Under the pieces are notes generated by a model, which saw only the letters and a program-made list of their open reading frames with translations, did no database searches and was not told the DNA's origin. The position numbers and the translations under genes were made by a program. 64,000 bases of DNA, taken from Acinetobacter bouvetii DSM 14964 = CIP 107468 (GTDB lineage Bacteria; Pseudomonadota; Gammaproteobacteria; Pseudomonadales; Moraxellaceae). Below, piece after piece: positions 36,410-45,183 of the stretch. The stretch is taken from contig NZ_KB849730.1 of NCBI RefSeq assembly GCF_000368865.1, forward strand, positions 88,594 to 152,593, read 5' to 3'. Position 1 is the stretch's first letter. Each line of letters starts with the position of its first letter.

Positions 36410-37183
36410 TCAGGATTGCCCCGTAATGGTCTGATAGCCCAAGCGCACAATCAGTACACTGACCAAAACCAAAAATAAAATCCGGATAAACCCGCTGCCG
36501 TATTTCAGCGCAGCCTTCACCCCAACGATTGAACCGCAAATATTCGCCACCGCCATCATGCCGCCCACAGCAAACAGCACATGCCCTGTCGGCGCAAAAA
36601 AGCTCAAAGCGGCTAGATTCGTGGTTAAATTGGCAATTTTAGACAGCGCAGATGCATGCAAAAAATCAGCTTTTAAATAGCGGATGAAAAAGAAAATAAA
36701 GAAACTGCCCGTACCCGGCCCGAAAATGCCGTCATAAAAGCCAATGGCGAGGCTGCCCGCCGCCGCCAGCAGCAGAATCTTGGGCGTCAGCTCCTGACGG
36801 ATATGCACTTGGCCAAACTGCTTCTTCATCAACGTATAAATGGCGATTACGATCAGCATCACCAGCACAAAGGGCCGCAGCACTTCTTTCGGCACCATCG
36901 ACACGCAGGCTGCACCGGCAAAGGAAGCGATAAAAGCACAGCTGGCAATCACCGCCAGCAATTTCCAGCGCAATTTTACTTGGCGTAAAAAAGAATAGGA
37001 TGCCGATGCTGTTCCGAAAATAGAGGACAGCTTATTAGTGCCGAAAACCGTTGCAGGCGACAGCTGCGGCATGGCATTCATAATTGCTGGAATTTGAATC
37101 AGCCCGCCGCCGCCGACCGCAGCGTCTATCGCGCCGGCAAAAAAAGCAAAAAACAGCAGGCTTAAGATAATTTCAATTTCCAC
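36410..37183 (-). CDS. TSUP/TauE-SafE family permease
   Basis: Integral-membrane protein of 257 residues from the sulfite/organosulfonate exporter (TauE/SafE) superfamily. Signatures are the N-terminal FAGAIDAAVGGGGLI and GTNKLSSIFGTASA, and in the second half GFYDGIFGPGTGSFFIF, the inverted-repeat partner. About eight hydrophobic segments are present. Substrates range from sulfite to sulfoacetate in other bacteria; nothing nearby points to one here. It lies 35 bases upstream of truB's end in the same direction, so the two may share a transcript. Confidence 0.85.
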   Translation of the reverse strand: MEIEIILSLLFFAFFAGAIDAAVGGGGLIQIPAIMNAMPQLSPATVFGTNKLSSIFGTASASYSFLRQVKLRWKLLAVIASCAFIASFAGAACVSMVPKEVLRPFVLVMLIVIAIYTLMKKQFGQVHIRQELTPKILLLAAAGSLAIGFYDGIFGPGTGSFFIFFFIRYLKADFLHASALSKIANLTTNLAALSFFAPTGHVLFAVGGMMAVANICGSIVGVKAALKYGSGFIRILFLVLVSVLIVRLGYQTITGQS

Positions 37184-37218
37184 AATTTTTGCCTTAAATC
37201 AGATATTTAAAAATAGGT

Positions 37219-38124
37219 TTAGAGGTTTAATACGCGTTTTGGCACTAAGCGCTTGCGCTCGGTGATTTCCGCCAAACCAAGGCATTTTTCACCATCAAAA
37301 ACCAGCGCTTCGGATACCGCTTCATGTTCAATATTGCTTTCCATGCCTCGGCTGAAATACTCCGCGCGGCCTTCCGGCACCTGCACTTTTGGAAAATGAT
37401 CAATGGGAGAATACACAGGCAGCAGCAGGGCCTCACGCTCTGCTTCGGTCAATGTTTCCAAATATTCGATGGTATAGCTGGGAATCAGTTCAAAATGCCC
37501 CGTTTTAATGCGGTGCAAATATGTCAAATGGCCATACGTGCCTAGAGCTTTGGCAATATCTTCGCCTAAAACCCGGATATAAGTGCCTTTTGAACAGGTT
37601 ACATCTAAACTGATGCTGTTCTCTGTGAAAGACAACAGCTGAATGGCCTCAATCGTAATCGGACGCGCTTCCCGTTCAATTTCAATGCCTTTGCGCGCCA
37701 GCTCATACAGCGGACGGCCTTCTTTTTTCAGGGCCGAATACATCGGCGGCACCTGCTGAATATCCCCAACAAACTGCGCCAAAACCTGCTGAATGAATTC
37801 TTCTGTCAGCGGCGGTACAGCCTTCTCAAGCAAGCGTTCCCCTTCCACATCGCCAGTCGTTGTGCTGTGGCCTAAAAAAACGGTGGTTTGATAGCGCTTT
37901 ACAGAGTCCAGCAAATAATGCGAGAACTTGGTCGCCTCCCCCAGGCAAATCGGCAATAAACCAGAAGCCAGCGGATCAAGCGCGCCAGTATGCCCAGCTT
38001 TTTGCGCGCGGTAGAGCCAGCGCACTTTTTGTAAAGCGGCATTGGAACTGATGCCCAAAGGTTTATTAAGCAAAAAAACACCGCTGATATGGCGGCGCTG
38101 AATTTTAGCGGAAGATGATTTCAT
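37219..38124 (-). CDS. truB: tRNA pseudouridine(55) synthase
   Basis: Makes the pseudouridine at position 55 in the T-loop of nearly all tRNAs. The family motif [11 protein letters not shown] holds the catalytic aspartate (residue 50), and the N-terminal [12 protein letters not shown] and later [16 protein letters not shown] are also diagnostic. ATG 38124 gives 301 residues, close to the usual TruB; a longer frame back to 38277 would run into the divergent foldase gene and carries no conserved sequence. It is divergent from the lipase foldase gene, and is not in the infB-rbfA operon, where it often occurs. Confidence 0.95.
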   Translation of the reverse strand: MKSSSAKIQRRHISGVFLLNKPLGISSNAALQKVRWLYRAQKAGHTGALDPLASGLLPICLGEATKFSHYLLDSVKRYQTTVFLGHSTTTGDVEGERLLEKAVPPLTEEFIQQVLAQFVGDIQQVPPMYSALKKEGRPLYELARKGIEIEREARPITIEAIQLLSFTENSISLDVTCSKGTYIRVLGEDIAKALGTYGHLTYLHRIKTGHFELIPSYTIEYLETLTEAEREALLLPVYSPIDHFPKVQVPEGRAEYFSRGMESNIEHEAVSEALVFDGEKCLGLAEITERKRLVPKRVLNL

Positions 38125-38265
38125 GAGAAAAACAAGCGAGAATAATCTTCGCCATGGTAACCGAATATTTACAACTTTTCTGTGATTTTCTGCTGAAGCT
38201 GTGGCATATTCAGCTCCATTGCGTAATTTATAAAACAAATAAAACGGATAAAAGGTGCATGGGAT

Positions 38266-39294
38266 ATGCAGAAACACAAACTATGGATCATAGCAGGCGC
38301 TATTATTCTTGCCGTCGGCGCATTTATTTTTTGGCTTATACCGAATGATGGTCAAGCTTCAGCCACACAAAACGCCAGCCAGCCCCCTGCCGCCGGCAGC
38401 GGCAGTACGCCTCAGGCGCAGGCGCGCAGTCCGAACGGCTTGCCTTATTTCAGCCCGAGCCAGCAAGATACTGAAATCAACTGCCAAATGAATTTGGACG
38501 CGTCCAGCCGTTTGATGGTGAATGAGCATACCCGCGACTGTTTTGAATATTTCATTACCCAGTACGGCGAAAAAACCATTGAGCAAATCAGAAAAGATTT
38601 TAAAGCTTACATCACGCAAAACTATAAAGAGCCATCTCTAACGCAAATTTTAGATTTATGGAACCGCTACATGGATTACCGTGCGCGTTTAGGCAGCCTG
38701 CAGGCGCCTAGCCTCAGTCAGGATGATCCGCAGTACTACCGTTCGATTTACAACAGTACACAAAACTTGCGAAAGCAGTTCTTTTCGGATTATGAAATTG
38801 AAGGCCTTTTTGGCATAGAAAATACTTATCACGTATACACCCTGAAACGGATGGATGTGATCAATGACAAAAAGCTCAGTGAAGCGGAAAAGGCTCAAAA
38901 ACTGAAAGCATTGTTTGATGAATTGCCGGAGGACTGGAAAGAAAATCTGGAACAGATGAATAAGCTGGAAGATCTGCATAAACTGACAGCTGACATAAAA
39001 GCGCGCGGCGGTTCAGCCGAAGAAATTCATCAAATGCGCATGAATTTAGTGGGCCCGGAAGCAACACAGCGTTTAGAAACCCTAGATACGCAGCGCGCTG
39101 ACTGGAAGAATACTGTCAACAGCTACTTATCCGAACGCGACAGCATTCTGAAAAGCGGCCTGAGCGACGATGCAAAGCAAAAAGCGGTACAGCAGCTGCG
39201 CGCGCAGCATTTCAGCAGCAAAGAGGAACAGCTTCGTGTCAACACTTTTGAAACTGCACATGATCAAGGCGATAAATTGCCTTATAGCGAATAG
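38266..39294 (+). CDS. lipB: Lipase-specific foldase (lipase chaperone)
   Basis: Membrane-anchored steric chaperone (LifO/Lif type) that folds secreted lipases in the periplasm before type II export. It has a short cytoplasmic N-terminus, one transmembrane anchor (about residues 6-24), a Pro/Ala/Gly-rich linker (30-60), then the extended helical foldase region. [13 protein letters not shown] (about residues 89-101) matches the family signature R-x1-2-F-D-Y-(F/C)-L-S-A-x-G-E. It lies just upstream of two lipases, the gene order reported for Acinetobacter lipB-lipA. It ends in a terminator, so the lipases probably have their own promoter. Confidence 0.9.
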   Translation: MQKHKLWIIAGAIILAVGAFIFWLIPNDGQASATQNASQPPAAGSGSTPQAQARSPNGLPYFSPSQQDTEINCQMNLDASSRLMVNEHTRDCFEYFITQYGEKTIEQIRKDFKAYITQNYKEPSLTQILDLWNRYMDYRARLGSLQAPSLSQDDPQYYRSIYNSTQNLRKQFFSDYEIEGLFGIENTYHVYTLKRMDVINDKKLSEAEKAQKLKALFDELPEDWKENLEQMNKLEDLHKLTADIKARGGSAEEIHQMRMNLVGPEATQRLETLDTQRADWKNTVNSYLSERDSILKSGLSDDAKQKAVQQLRAQHFSSKEEQLRVNTFETAHDQGDKLPYSE

Positions 39295-39700
39295 CGCAGC
39301 GGCAAAAACACCTGGATGAAATTTAAGGATGCACACGCATCCTTTTTTATTTTCGGCATGCATTGGCGCCGCACAATATTCTTTGTTTCTGTTTTTCTTC
39401 AATAAAACGGAAAAAGAAGGTCAATCTTCCTGCTTTTCTTAGCTTTTCAGGACAAATGTATAGCAAATAGATGACATTTATGGATATTTTGAGACCCCAA
39501 ATGACATGGAATAAATCAAATTTCATGAAAAAATAGCGTGGCATCTGCTTTATCTTCACTCTCTAAAAATAACAACCCGGATGTTCTGCGCAACACCTTT
39601 TGAATATCCTTTTCAAGATGCATTAGAGAGCTTGCTGCACGCAATTTGCTACACATTATTAAAAACAGCAATAACAACAACTCCAAACAAAGGAATGCAT
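39295..39700. promoter_or_regulatory. Intergenic region between foldase and first lipase
   Basis: About 400 bp without a gene. It holds the foldase terminator (39325-39347). A weak promoter candidate, TTGCTG (39632-39637) with a 17-base spacer and ATTATT (39655-39660), precedes the lipase. Nothing else stands out. Confidence 0.35.
39325..39347 (+). terminator. Intrinsic terminator after lipB
   Basis: AAGGATGC (39325-39332), loop ACAC, GCATCCTT (39337-39344), then T residues. Confidence 0.8.
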
Positions 39701-40711
39701 ATGCGTACTTTCACAACAAAAGCCAAAATGGCCTCTTTAGGCATAATGGCGGGCTTAGCGATAGGATTATCGGCAGGCGCGCAGGCGGCACCAAGCGTTT
39801 TGCAAGTCAAAGAAACAGCTAAATCTGACTATGCGAAAACCAAGTATCCGATTTTAATGGTTCACGGCTGGTTAGGCTGGTCCCGTATCGGCAATGACAG
39901 TTTCAATATTGACTACTGGTATCAAATTTTGCCGGATATGGCGCGCAACGGCTCAACCGTATTCGCTGCCCAGCTTTCACCGGCGAACACCACAGCATAC
40001 CGCGGAGAACAGCTGATCACCCAAGTTGAAGATGTGCTGGCCATTACCGGCAAAGACAAAGTGAATCTGATCGGCCACTCGCATGGCGGCCCGACGGTGC
40101 TTTATGTTGCCGCGACTAAACCGCAGTATCTGGCATCAATTACCGGGGTCGCGGGCACCTATCACGGTTCTAAAGTTGCCGATGATATCCAAGGCAACAA
40201 ACTGACCAAATCCGCTTTCAATATTTTAGGCGACTATATTATTGGGCCATTGATTGCCTTGGCGCAATCCAAGCCTGAACTGGGCATTGATTTTGATGCT
40301 TCCATGAAATCACTGTCGCAAACAGGATCTGCCGCCTTCAATGCAACTGTCGCAAAATCTGCCGTTGCTGCCGGCGTTTTGGCTTCTTCTGAGAACTGCA
40401 GCAAGAACTTAAATTCAGTCGATACGAAAGGCGTGCGCTACTATTCTTGGACTGGCGTAGCGCAAACCACCAATTTGCTGGATATTGATACCATCCTGAT
40501 GCAGTTAGGGCCGCTATCTTACGGCAATAAGGACAATGACGGCATGGTATCGCGCTGCAGCGCGTACATCGGTCAAGTGATCCGCGATGACTACAAGCTG
40601 AACCACACCGACTTAGCCAATATGATGTTTGGCTTAACAGGCCTGTTTGCGCAGGACCCTGTCGCACTCTACCGCCAGCATGCCAACCGCTTGAAGCTTC
40701 AGGGCTTATAA
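39701..40711 (+). CDS. lipA: Secreted triacylglycerol lipase, first copy
   Basis: Extracellular family I lipase, 336 residues, with a long Sec signal peptide (cleavage after AQAA, about residue 30). The nucleophile is Ser127 in GHSHG. The acid is in KDNDGMVSRCS and the histidine in YKLNHTDL. A cysteine in SENCSK and the one in VSRCS form the family disulfide. It is expected to be folded by the neighbouring LipB and exported by a type II system elsewhere. The ATG at 39701 follows AAAGGA at an 8-base spacing. The last 42 bases are nearly identical to the end of the next lipase. Confidence 0.92.
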   Translation: MRTFTTKAKMASLGIMAGLAIGLSAGAQAAPSVLQVKETAKSDYAKTKYPILMVHGWLGWSRIGNDSFNIDYWYQILPDMARNGSTVFAAQLSPANTTAYRGEQLITQVEDVLAITGKDKVNLIGHSHGGPTVLYVAATKPQYLASITGVAGTYHGSKVADDIQGNKLTKSAFNILGDYIIGPLIALAQSKPELGIDFDASMKSLSQTGSAAFNATVAKSAVAAGVLASSENCSKNLNSVDTKGVRYYSWTGVAQTTNLLDIDTILMQLGPLSYGNKDNDGMVSRCSAYIGQVIRDDYKLNHTDLANMMFGLTGLFAQDPVALYRQHANRLKLQGL

Positions 40712-40718
40712 GCACAGA

Positions 40719-40745
40719 AGCCCGCCCATGCTGAGCGGGCTTTTT
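40719..40745 (+). terminator. Intrinsic terminator after first lipase
   Basis: AGCCCGC (40719-40725), loop of 9, GCGGGCT (40735-40741), T-run. Confidence 0.8.
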
Positions 40746-40890
40746 ATCTTTAAATGCATATAAATAAAATTTGTTACAACTATCAATACGCTTTATCTGC
40801 CGTGCTTTGCATTTCATTCAGCAGGCTGTTTTTATACTGGTGACAACTTATATTGTCAGAAAATAAAATTAAAAAACAGAGGATGCATCA

Positions 40891-41859
40891 ATGAAATATG
40901 GAATTCTCGCGGCAGGCATACTGTCCGTCTTTATTGGAAGCACAGCCAGCGCGTCACAAGCCACTCAGGTAAAAGCTGACAAAACCGTATCGGCCTATGC
41001 CAAAACCCAATATCCAATCGTTTTTAATCACGGCATGGCTGGCTTTATACGGGTAGGCACCGATGACCTTGGCCTAGACTACTGGTATCAGATCTTGCCT
41101 GATTTAGCGCGCAATGGCGCCAGCGCCTGGGCAACCCGCGTATCCCCTTTAAACTCCACAGAAGTCCGCGGTGAGCAGCTGCTGCAGCAAGTTTTAGAAA
41201 TCCGCGCGATCACAGGCGCAGACAAAGTAAATCTGGTCGGCCATTCACATGGCGGCCCGACAATCCGCTATGTGGCAGGCGTGCGCCCAGATGTTGTTGC
41301 ATCCCTGACCAGTATTGGCGGGCCGCATAAAGGCTCGCCAGTTGCGGACCTCATTTTAAAAGCGGAAGGCACTGCGGTTGAAGCGCCCTTAGTCGGCGCA
41401 GTCAACTTTGTGTCTAAAGCCATCACTTGGGCACAGGGGTTAGACCCAAACAGTTATCCGCATGATGCTTTGGCAGGCGGCCGAAGTCTAACTCTGGCGG
41501 GTTCAGCCGCATATAACGCCAAATTCCCAATCGGCATTCCTGCTACAGCCTGCGGTGATGGCAAAGCTTTCGAACAAGGCATTTATAACTATTCATTCAC
41601 CGGTGTTGGGCAAGTGACCAATGTGCTGGATTTAGACTCAGCACTGAAATTCACAGCCTTATTGATTGATGGCGGCAAGGATAATGATGGCCTCGTGCCC
41701 AGATGCAGCGCCAAATTCGGCAAAACCATCCGCGACAATTACAACTGGAACCATTTAGATGAAGTCAATCAGGTCTTAGGCTTAAAGGCTTTATTCGCCC
41801 CGGATCCTGTAGATGTCTACCGCCAGCATGCCAACCGCTTAAAGCTTCAGGGCTTATAA
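40891..41859 (+). CDS. Secreted triacylglycerol lipase, second copy
   Basis: Second family I lipase, 322 residues, with a signal peptide ending near TASASQA (about residue 22). The nucleophile is Ser119 in GHSHG, the acid is in KDNDGLVPRCS and the histidine in YNWNHLDE. It has NHGMAGF where the first copy has VHGWLGW at the oxyanion hole, so substrate preference may differ. The cysteine pair is CGDGK and PRCSA. AGAGGA precedes the ATG. It lies 179 bases after the first lipase gene, behind that gene's terminator. The closing DNA is almost identical in both genes. Both are presumably clients of LipB. Confidence 0.9.
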   Translation: MKYGILAAGILSVFIGSTASASQATQVKADKTVSAYAKTQYPIVFNHGMAGFIRVGTDDLGLDYWYQILPDLARNGASAWATRVSPLNSTEVRGEQLLQQVLEIRAITGADKVNLVGHSHGGPTIRYVAGVRPDVVASLTSIGGPHKGSPVADLILKAEGTAVEAPLVGAVNFVSKAITWAQGLDPNSYPHDALAGGRSLTLAGSAAYNAKFPIGIPATACGDGKAFEQGIYNYSFTGVGQVTNVLDLDSALKFTALLIDGGKDNDGLVPRCSAKFGKTIRDNYNWNHLDEVNQVLGLKALFAPDPVDVYRQHANRLKLQGL

Positions 41860-41871
41860 AATACAGGCATA

Positions 41872-41899
41872 AAAAAATGCGCCTTTGGGCGCATTTTTT
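41872..41899. terminator. Bidirectional terminator between second lipase and rplS
   Basis: AAAAAATGCGCC (41872-41883), loop TTTG, GGCGCATTTTTT (41888-41899). Confidence 0.85.
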
Positions 41900-41920
41900 A
41901 ACTCGTGTGAAAACTTAAAA

Positions 41921-42295
41921 TTAAGCTTTAACTTTACGAGCTGGCAATTTTTCACGAATACGTGCAGCTTTACCAGACAATTCGCGTAGGTAGTAAAGTT
42001 TAGCGCGGCGAACATCACCACGGCGTTTAACTTCTACTTTAGCTACGATTGGAGAATGTGTTTGGAAAACACGTTCAACACCAACACCGCTAGAAATTTT
42101 ACGTACTGTGAACGCTGAGTTCAAGCCACGGTTTTTCTTCGCAATTACAACGCCTTCAAAAGCCTGAAGACGTTCACGGTCGCCCTCTTTAACTTTTACA
42201 GAAACAATCACTGTATCACCTGGTGCAAATTCAGGCAGATCAGTTCTTAGCTGTGCGTTTTCAATTACTTGAACTAAAGGATGCTTACCGCTCAT
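41921..42295 (-). CDS. rplS: 50S ribosomal protein L19
   Basis: Large-subunit protein at the 30S-50S interface. The 124 residues contain the family blocks [22 protein letters not shown] cut as FAPGDTV and [11 protein letters not shown], then [12 protein letters not shown] and [15 protein letters not shown]. It is the last gene of the rpsP-rimM-trmD-rplS operon and shares the bidirectional terminator with the second lipase. The gap to trmD (188 bp) is unusually long and has palindromes. Confidence 0.96.
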   Translation of the reverse strand: MSGKHPLVQVIENAQLRTDLPEFAPGDTVIVSVKVKEGDRERLQAFEGVVIAKKNRGLNSAFTVRKISSGVGVERVFQTHSPIVAKVEVKRRGDVRRAKLYYLRELSGKAARIREKLPARKVKA

Positions 42296-42379
42296 GGGGT
42301 ATCTCCGATATGTGCGGGTCAGAAGAGGTCTGATATCCGCTGGGTATAGAGGCTAAGGCGCATACACCCGATTATCTTT

Positions 42380-42446
42380 CTCTTTATTGTTGACCATCTC
42401 AGCCAATAAAGAGCCTATTAAAGAATACTTAAAATAATTTTAAGTA
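42380..42446. repeat. Two palindromes in the trmD-rplS gap
   Basis: CTCTTTATTG (42380-42389) and CAATAAAGAG (42404-42413) form one hairpin with a 14-base loop. TACTTAAAAT (42426-42435), one central A, and ATTTTAAGTA (42437-42446) form a perfect 21-base palindrome. Neither has a typical terminator T-tract on the operon strand. Confidence 0.6.
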
Positions 42447-42483
42447 CTGTTTTCGAAGACAGAGATGATTACTCATCCATGCC

Positions 42484-43218
42484 TTACAAATCTTTCAGCC
42501 ATTTTTTTTGCTGCTTCGTCAGTTCGACCTGTTCCGCCAACTCTGGACGGCGTTCAAGTGTCCGCTGATAGCGCTGCAAAAACCGCCATTTTTCAATATT
42601 GGCATGATGCCCAGATTTTAAAACCTCTGGCACATCCAAACCTTCAAAATGATCTGGCTTGGTGTATTGCGGGCAGTCTAAAAGACCATCCACAAATGAG
42701 TCTTGCACATGTGACTGCTCATCAGACATCGCACCCGGAAGCCTCCGGATAATGCTGTCCAACAAAACCATCGCAGGAAGCTCTCCACCCGATAATACGT
42801 AATCTCCAATTGACCATTCCTGATCAACATATTGCTGGATCAAACGCTCATCAACACCTTCATAGCGCCCGCACAATACAATCAGGCCGTCATATTCGAC
42901 AAACTGCTGTACTGCGGATTCATTTAAGGTCTTTCCTTGCGGTGACATATACACCACTGGAACGTGAACTGCACCTGCTTGCACTGCAAGCTCTTTGGCA
43001 CGGTGGATTGCTTTTGCCAAAGGCTCAGCCATCATCACCATACCGGGGCCACCGCCAAATGGACGTTCATCCACTCGTTTGTAGTTGCCCTCAGCAAATT
43101 CCCGAGGATTGATGCAATGAACTTGCACAATGTCGTTTTTTGCCGCGCGCCCGCTGATACCGTAGGCTGTAATCGCTTCAAACATTTCAGGAAAAAGCGT
43201 AATGACTGCAAAAAACAC
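42484..43218 (-). CDS. trmD: tRNA (guanine-37-N1)-methyltransferase
   Basis: Methylates G37 next to the anticodon and prevents +1 frameshifting. It is a knotted SPOUT enzyme of 244 residues. Motifs are [42 protein letters not shown] and the knot [14 protein letters not shown]. The GTG start at 43218 has a strong GAGGAG ribosome site. It is third in the rpsP operon. It ends KKWLKDL. Confidence 0.96.
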   Translation of the reverse strand: MFFAVITLFPEMFEAITAYGISGRAAKNDIVQVHCINPREFAEGNYKRVDERPFGGGPGMVMMAEPLAKAIHRAKELAVQAGAVHVPVVYMSPQGKTLNESAVQQFVEYDGLIVLCGRYEGVDERLIQQYVDQEWSIGDYVLSGGELPAMVLLDSIIRRLPGAMSDEQSHVQDSFVDGLLDCPQYTKPDHFEGLDVPEVLKSGHHANIEKWRFLQRYQRTLERRPELAEQVELTKQQKKWLKDL

Positions 43219-43260
43219 CGCAGACTCCTCTATTTTCCTGCTGAGTGAATCCTAAAAGGA

Positions 43261-43809
43261 TTAATAATCTACGCCCCAATTCACGTAAATGCGACCCGCT
43301 TCGAGATCAACCCGCTGCACCACATCTTTATGCCATGGAATCATGCGCTCTTCGCCATCGACGCTATCTGCGGTAGCGCGAACCACCATCACATCGTTGG
43401 CGCCTGTTTCAAACAGCTCGTGGATTTGACCGAGATTCACTTCCTGCTCATCATCATTCAGGCCTAACACGGTTAAGCCTTTCAAATCTGACCAGTAATA
43501 CTCGTCCACGCCTGCTTGAGGCAGCTGCGATTTTGAAATCCAAACATTGGTACCTACCAAGCTGTCTGCTGCCGTGCGATCGCTCACACCTTTAAGCGAA
43601 ACAACTAAGCCTTTACCATGCGGTTTCCAGCGTTTTACATCTGCTGTTTGCCAACCTGCTTTGGTCTCAATGTACCAAGGCAGGTAGTCAAAGATGTTGC
43701 TCATAGGTTCTGTATTGGAATAGACCCAGAGCCACCCATTTAATCCATATGCTGAACGTAGCTGTCCAATCTGAATACGATCTTCTGGAACATTCTGTGT
43801 TGGTGTCAT
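43261..43809 (-). CDS. rimM: Ribosome maturation factor RimM
   Basis: Late 16S maturation factor for the 30S head that binds S19. It is about 182 residues with an N-terminal beta barrel (IGQLRSAYGLNGWLWVYSNTEP cut as IGQLRSAYGLNGWL) and a C-terminal PRC barrel (YYWSDLKGLTV, MIPWHKDVV). The ATG at 43809 is preferred; a TTG at 43815 lies two codons earlier. It is second in the operon, between rpsP and trmD. Confidence 0.95.
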   Translation of the reverse strand: MTPTQNVPEDRIQIGQLRSAYGLNGWLWVYSNTEPMSNIFDYLPWYIETKAGWQTADVKRWKPHGKGLVVSLKGVSDRTAADSLVGTNVWISKSQLPQAGVDEYYWSDLKGLTVLGLNDDEQEVNLGQIHELFETGANDVMVVRATADSVDGEERMIPWHKDVVQRVDLEAGRIYVNWGVDY

Positions 43810-43827
43810 GGGCAAGCTACTACCGTA

Positions 43828-44085
43828 TTAAACAGCAGCTGCAGCTTTTTTAGCTTGAGCAGCTAAAGAAGCAACACGGTCAGAGGGTTGAGCGCCTTGA
43901 GAAACCCAATGAGCAAAACGGTCAGCATCTAAACGAAGTTTTTCTGCTTTACCTTGTGCTGTTGGGTTAAAGAAACCGATACGTTCGATGAAACGACCGT
44001 CACGTGCATTGCGGCTATCAGTCACAATGATTTGATAGAACGGACGTTTTTTAGCACCACCGCGTGCAAGACGAATAACTACCAT
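43828..44085 (-). CDS. rpsP: 30S ribosomal protein S16
   Basis: Small-subunit assembly protein; the 85 residues begin [20 protein letters not shown] and include [10 protein letters not shown], both diagnostic. It is the first gene of the rpsP-rimM-trmD-rplS operon. The promoter must lie in 44086-44229, a stretch in which I see no clear boxes. Confidence 0.96.
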   Translation of the reverse strand: MVVIRLARGGAKKRPFYQIIVTDSRNARDGRFIERIGFFNPTAQGKAEKLRLDADRFAHWVSQGAQPSDRVASLAAQAKKAAAAV

Positions 44086-44229
44086 GATACAACCTTATAG
44101 TTTTTACGGATTATCCCTGTACCGACCATCGATACACTTCAAACCCCTTTCATAGAGGGCAATATTTTACGTTATCTTTCCTTCGAAAGGAAGATCAAAA
44201 TTTAGTTATCCGCAATTTTGAATTTAAGT

Positions 44230-44709
44230 TTAGCGACCATCCCAGTTTGAAGATGGGGAAGGCGCACAAGCGGTGCCTGAATTATCAGTTCCGCTTACCC
44301 AGCAACGCTCACCCTTATAGTTTAAGACTATGTGTCCATCTCTATATTGTGTTGATGTAGAAATTGGGGTCGCAACTAAAATCCATTTTTCAGAGCCTAA
44401 AGGTGATGTTTTATTCAATACATTTTTATTATCCAGCCACCATAGCTCCACATTGTATAAAGCCCCTCCCTGAATTGGATACGTTGCATTTATTTTAAGA
44501 TCCGTAGCCGCAGCATCTTTTAGTTTAAAATTAGCAATCTTATAACGCTGTATCTGAGATGCTATCTGCAGCATATTTGCTTGCATATCTTTTCTTTTGG
44601 TTTTTTTAACATACTGAATATATGAAGGATATGCTATTGCTGCCAATATAGCGACAATAGCAACAACAATAGCCAACTCTATTAATGTAAAACCTTTCTT
44701 GCTTACCAT
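44230..44709 (-). CDS. Minor type IV pilin, PilE-like (last of operon)
   Basis: Type IV pilin-like protein with prepilin leader MVSKKG followed by [18 protein letters not shown], with Glu at +5. The mature body is about 150 residues and has two cysteines near the end (RCWVSG and TACAP) that form the usual C-terminal disulfide loop. It is the final cistron of the fimT-pilV-pilW-pilX-pilY1-pilE operon and overlaps the preceding gene by a few bases (ATG at 44709, previous stop at 44703). Role: minor pilin in pilus initiation and in natural transformation, inferred from the family. Confidence 0.88.
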   Translation of the reverse strand: MVSKKGFTLIELAIVVAIVAILAAIAYPSYIQYVKKTKRKDMQANMLQIASQIQRYKIANFKLKDAAATDLKINATYPIQGGALYNVELWWLDNKNVLNKTSPLGSEKWILVATPISTSTQYRDGHIVLNYKGERCWVSGTDNSGTACAPSPSSNWDGR

Positions 44710-45173
44710 GACTTTGCCCCAGAACAATCAAAACCAATTGTGGTTCCTTGCTTGTAACAATGCACACCTGTACTTGTCAGAACATAACTGTTATTTTTTT
44801 CATCTTTAGACGTAGCCATCATTGCCCAGCTCTGTCCTGTAGAAGAGCTACTCGTCAACGCATTCGCTGTGTTGTCACCATCTTTCAAGACAATTTCATA
44901 TTTCACAGCAGAACCCGTCGCCCCACTAGGGATAACAACTGGGTTCGGTGTCGTCACAAAATTTAAATAATTAAAATTTCGAGATTTATGCTTTTCCAAT
45001 TCCGTTGCAATTTGCTTCATCGACTGCTGTGCTTGAGATGCAACAGATTTACGAGCATATGATTGATAACTAGGAATAGCAATTGCAGCAAAAATTGCAA
45101 CAATTACTAGAGCCACCATGAGTTCAAGTAAGCTAAAACCCAACTGTTTAGGCAACATTTTATTTCCATTCAT
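44703..45173 (-). CDS. pilE: Minor type IV pilin PilE
   Basis: Prepilin with leader [12 protein letters not shown], then [18 protein letters not shown], with Glu at +5. The globular domain is about 120 residues with cysteines in GVHCYK and GFDCSG that would pair. AGGTGG precedes the ATG at 45173; a second Met at residue 6 is possible. It follows pilY1 by 10 bases and overlaps the next pilin gene. It belongs with the minor pilins that prime pilus assembly. Confidence 0.9.
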   Translation of the reverse strand: MNGNKMLPKQLGFSLLELMVALVIVAIFAAIAIPSYQSYARKSVASQAQQSMKQIATELEKHKSRNFNYLNFVTTPNPVVIPSGATGSAVKYEIVLKDGDNTANALTSSSSTGQSWAMMATSKDEKNNSYVLTSTGVHCYKQGTTIGFDCSGAKSW

Positions 45174-45183
45174 AATTTGCCAC

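Noticed and set aside
44170..44195. Hairpin TTCCTT/AAGGAA after the last pilin gene
   Set aside because: The 6-base stem has no T-tract, too weak to call a terminator.
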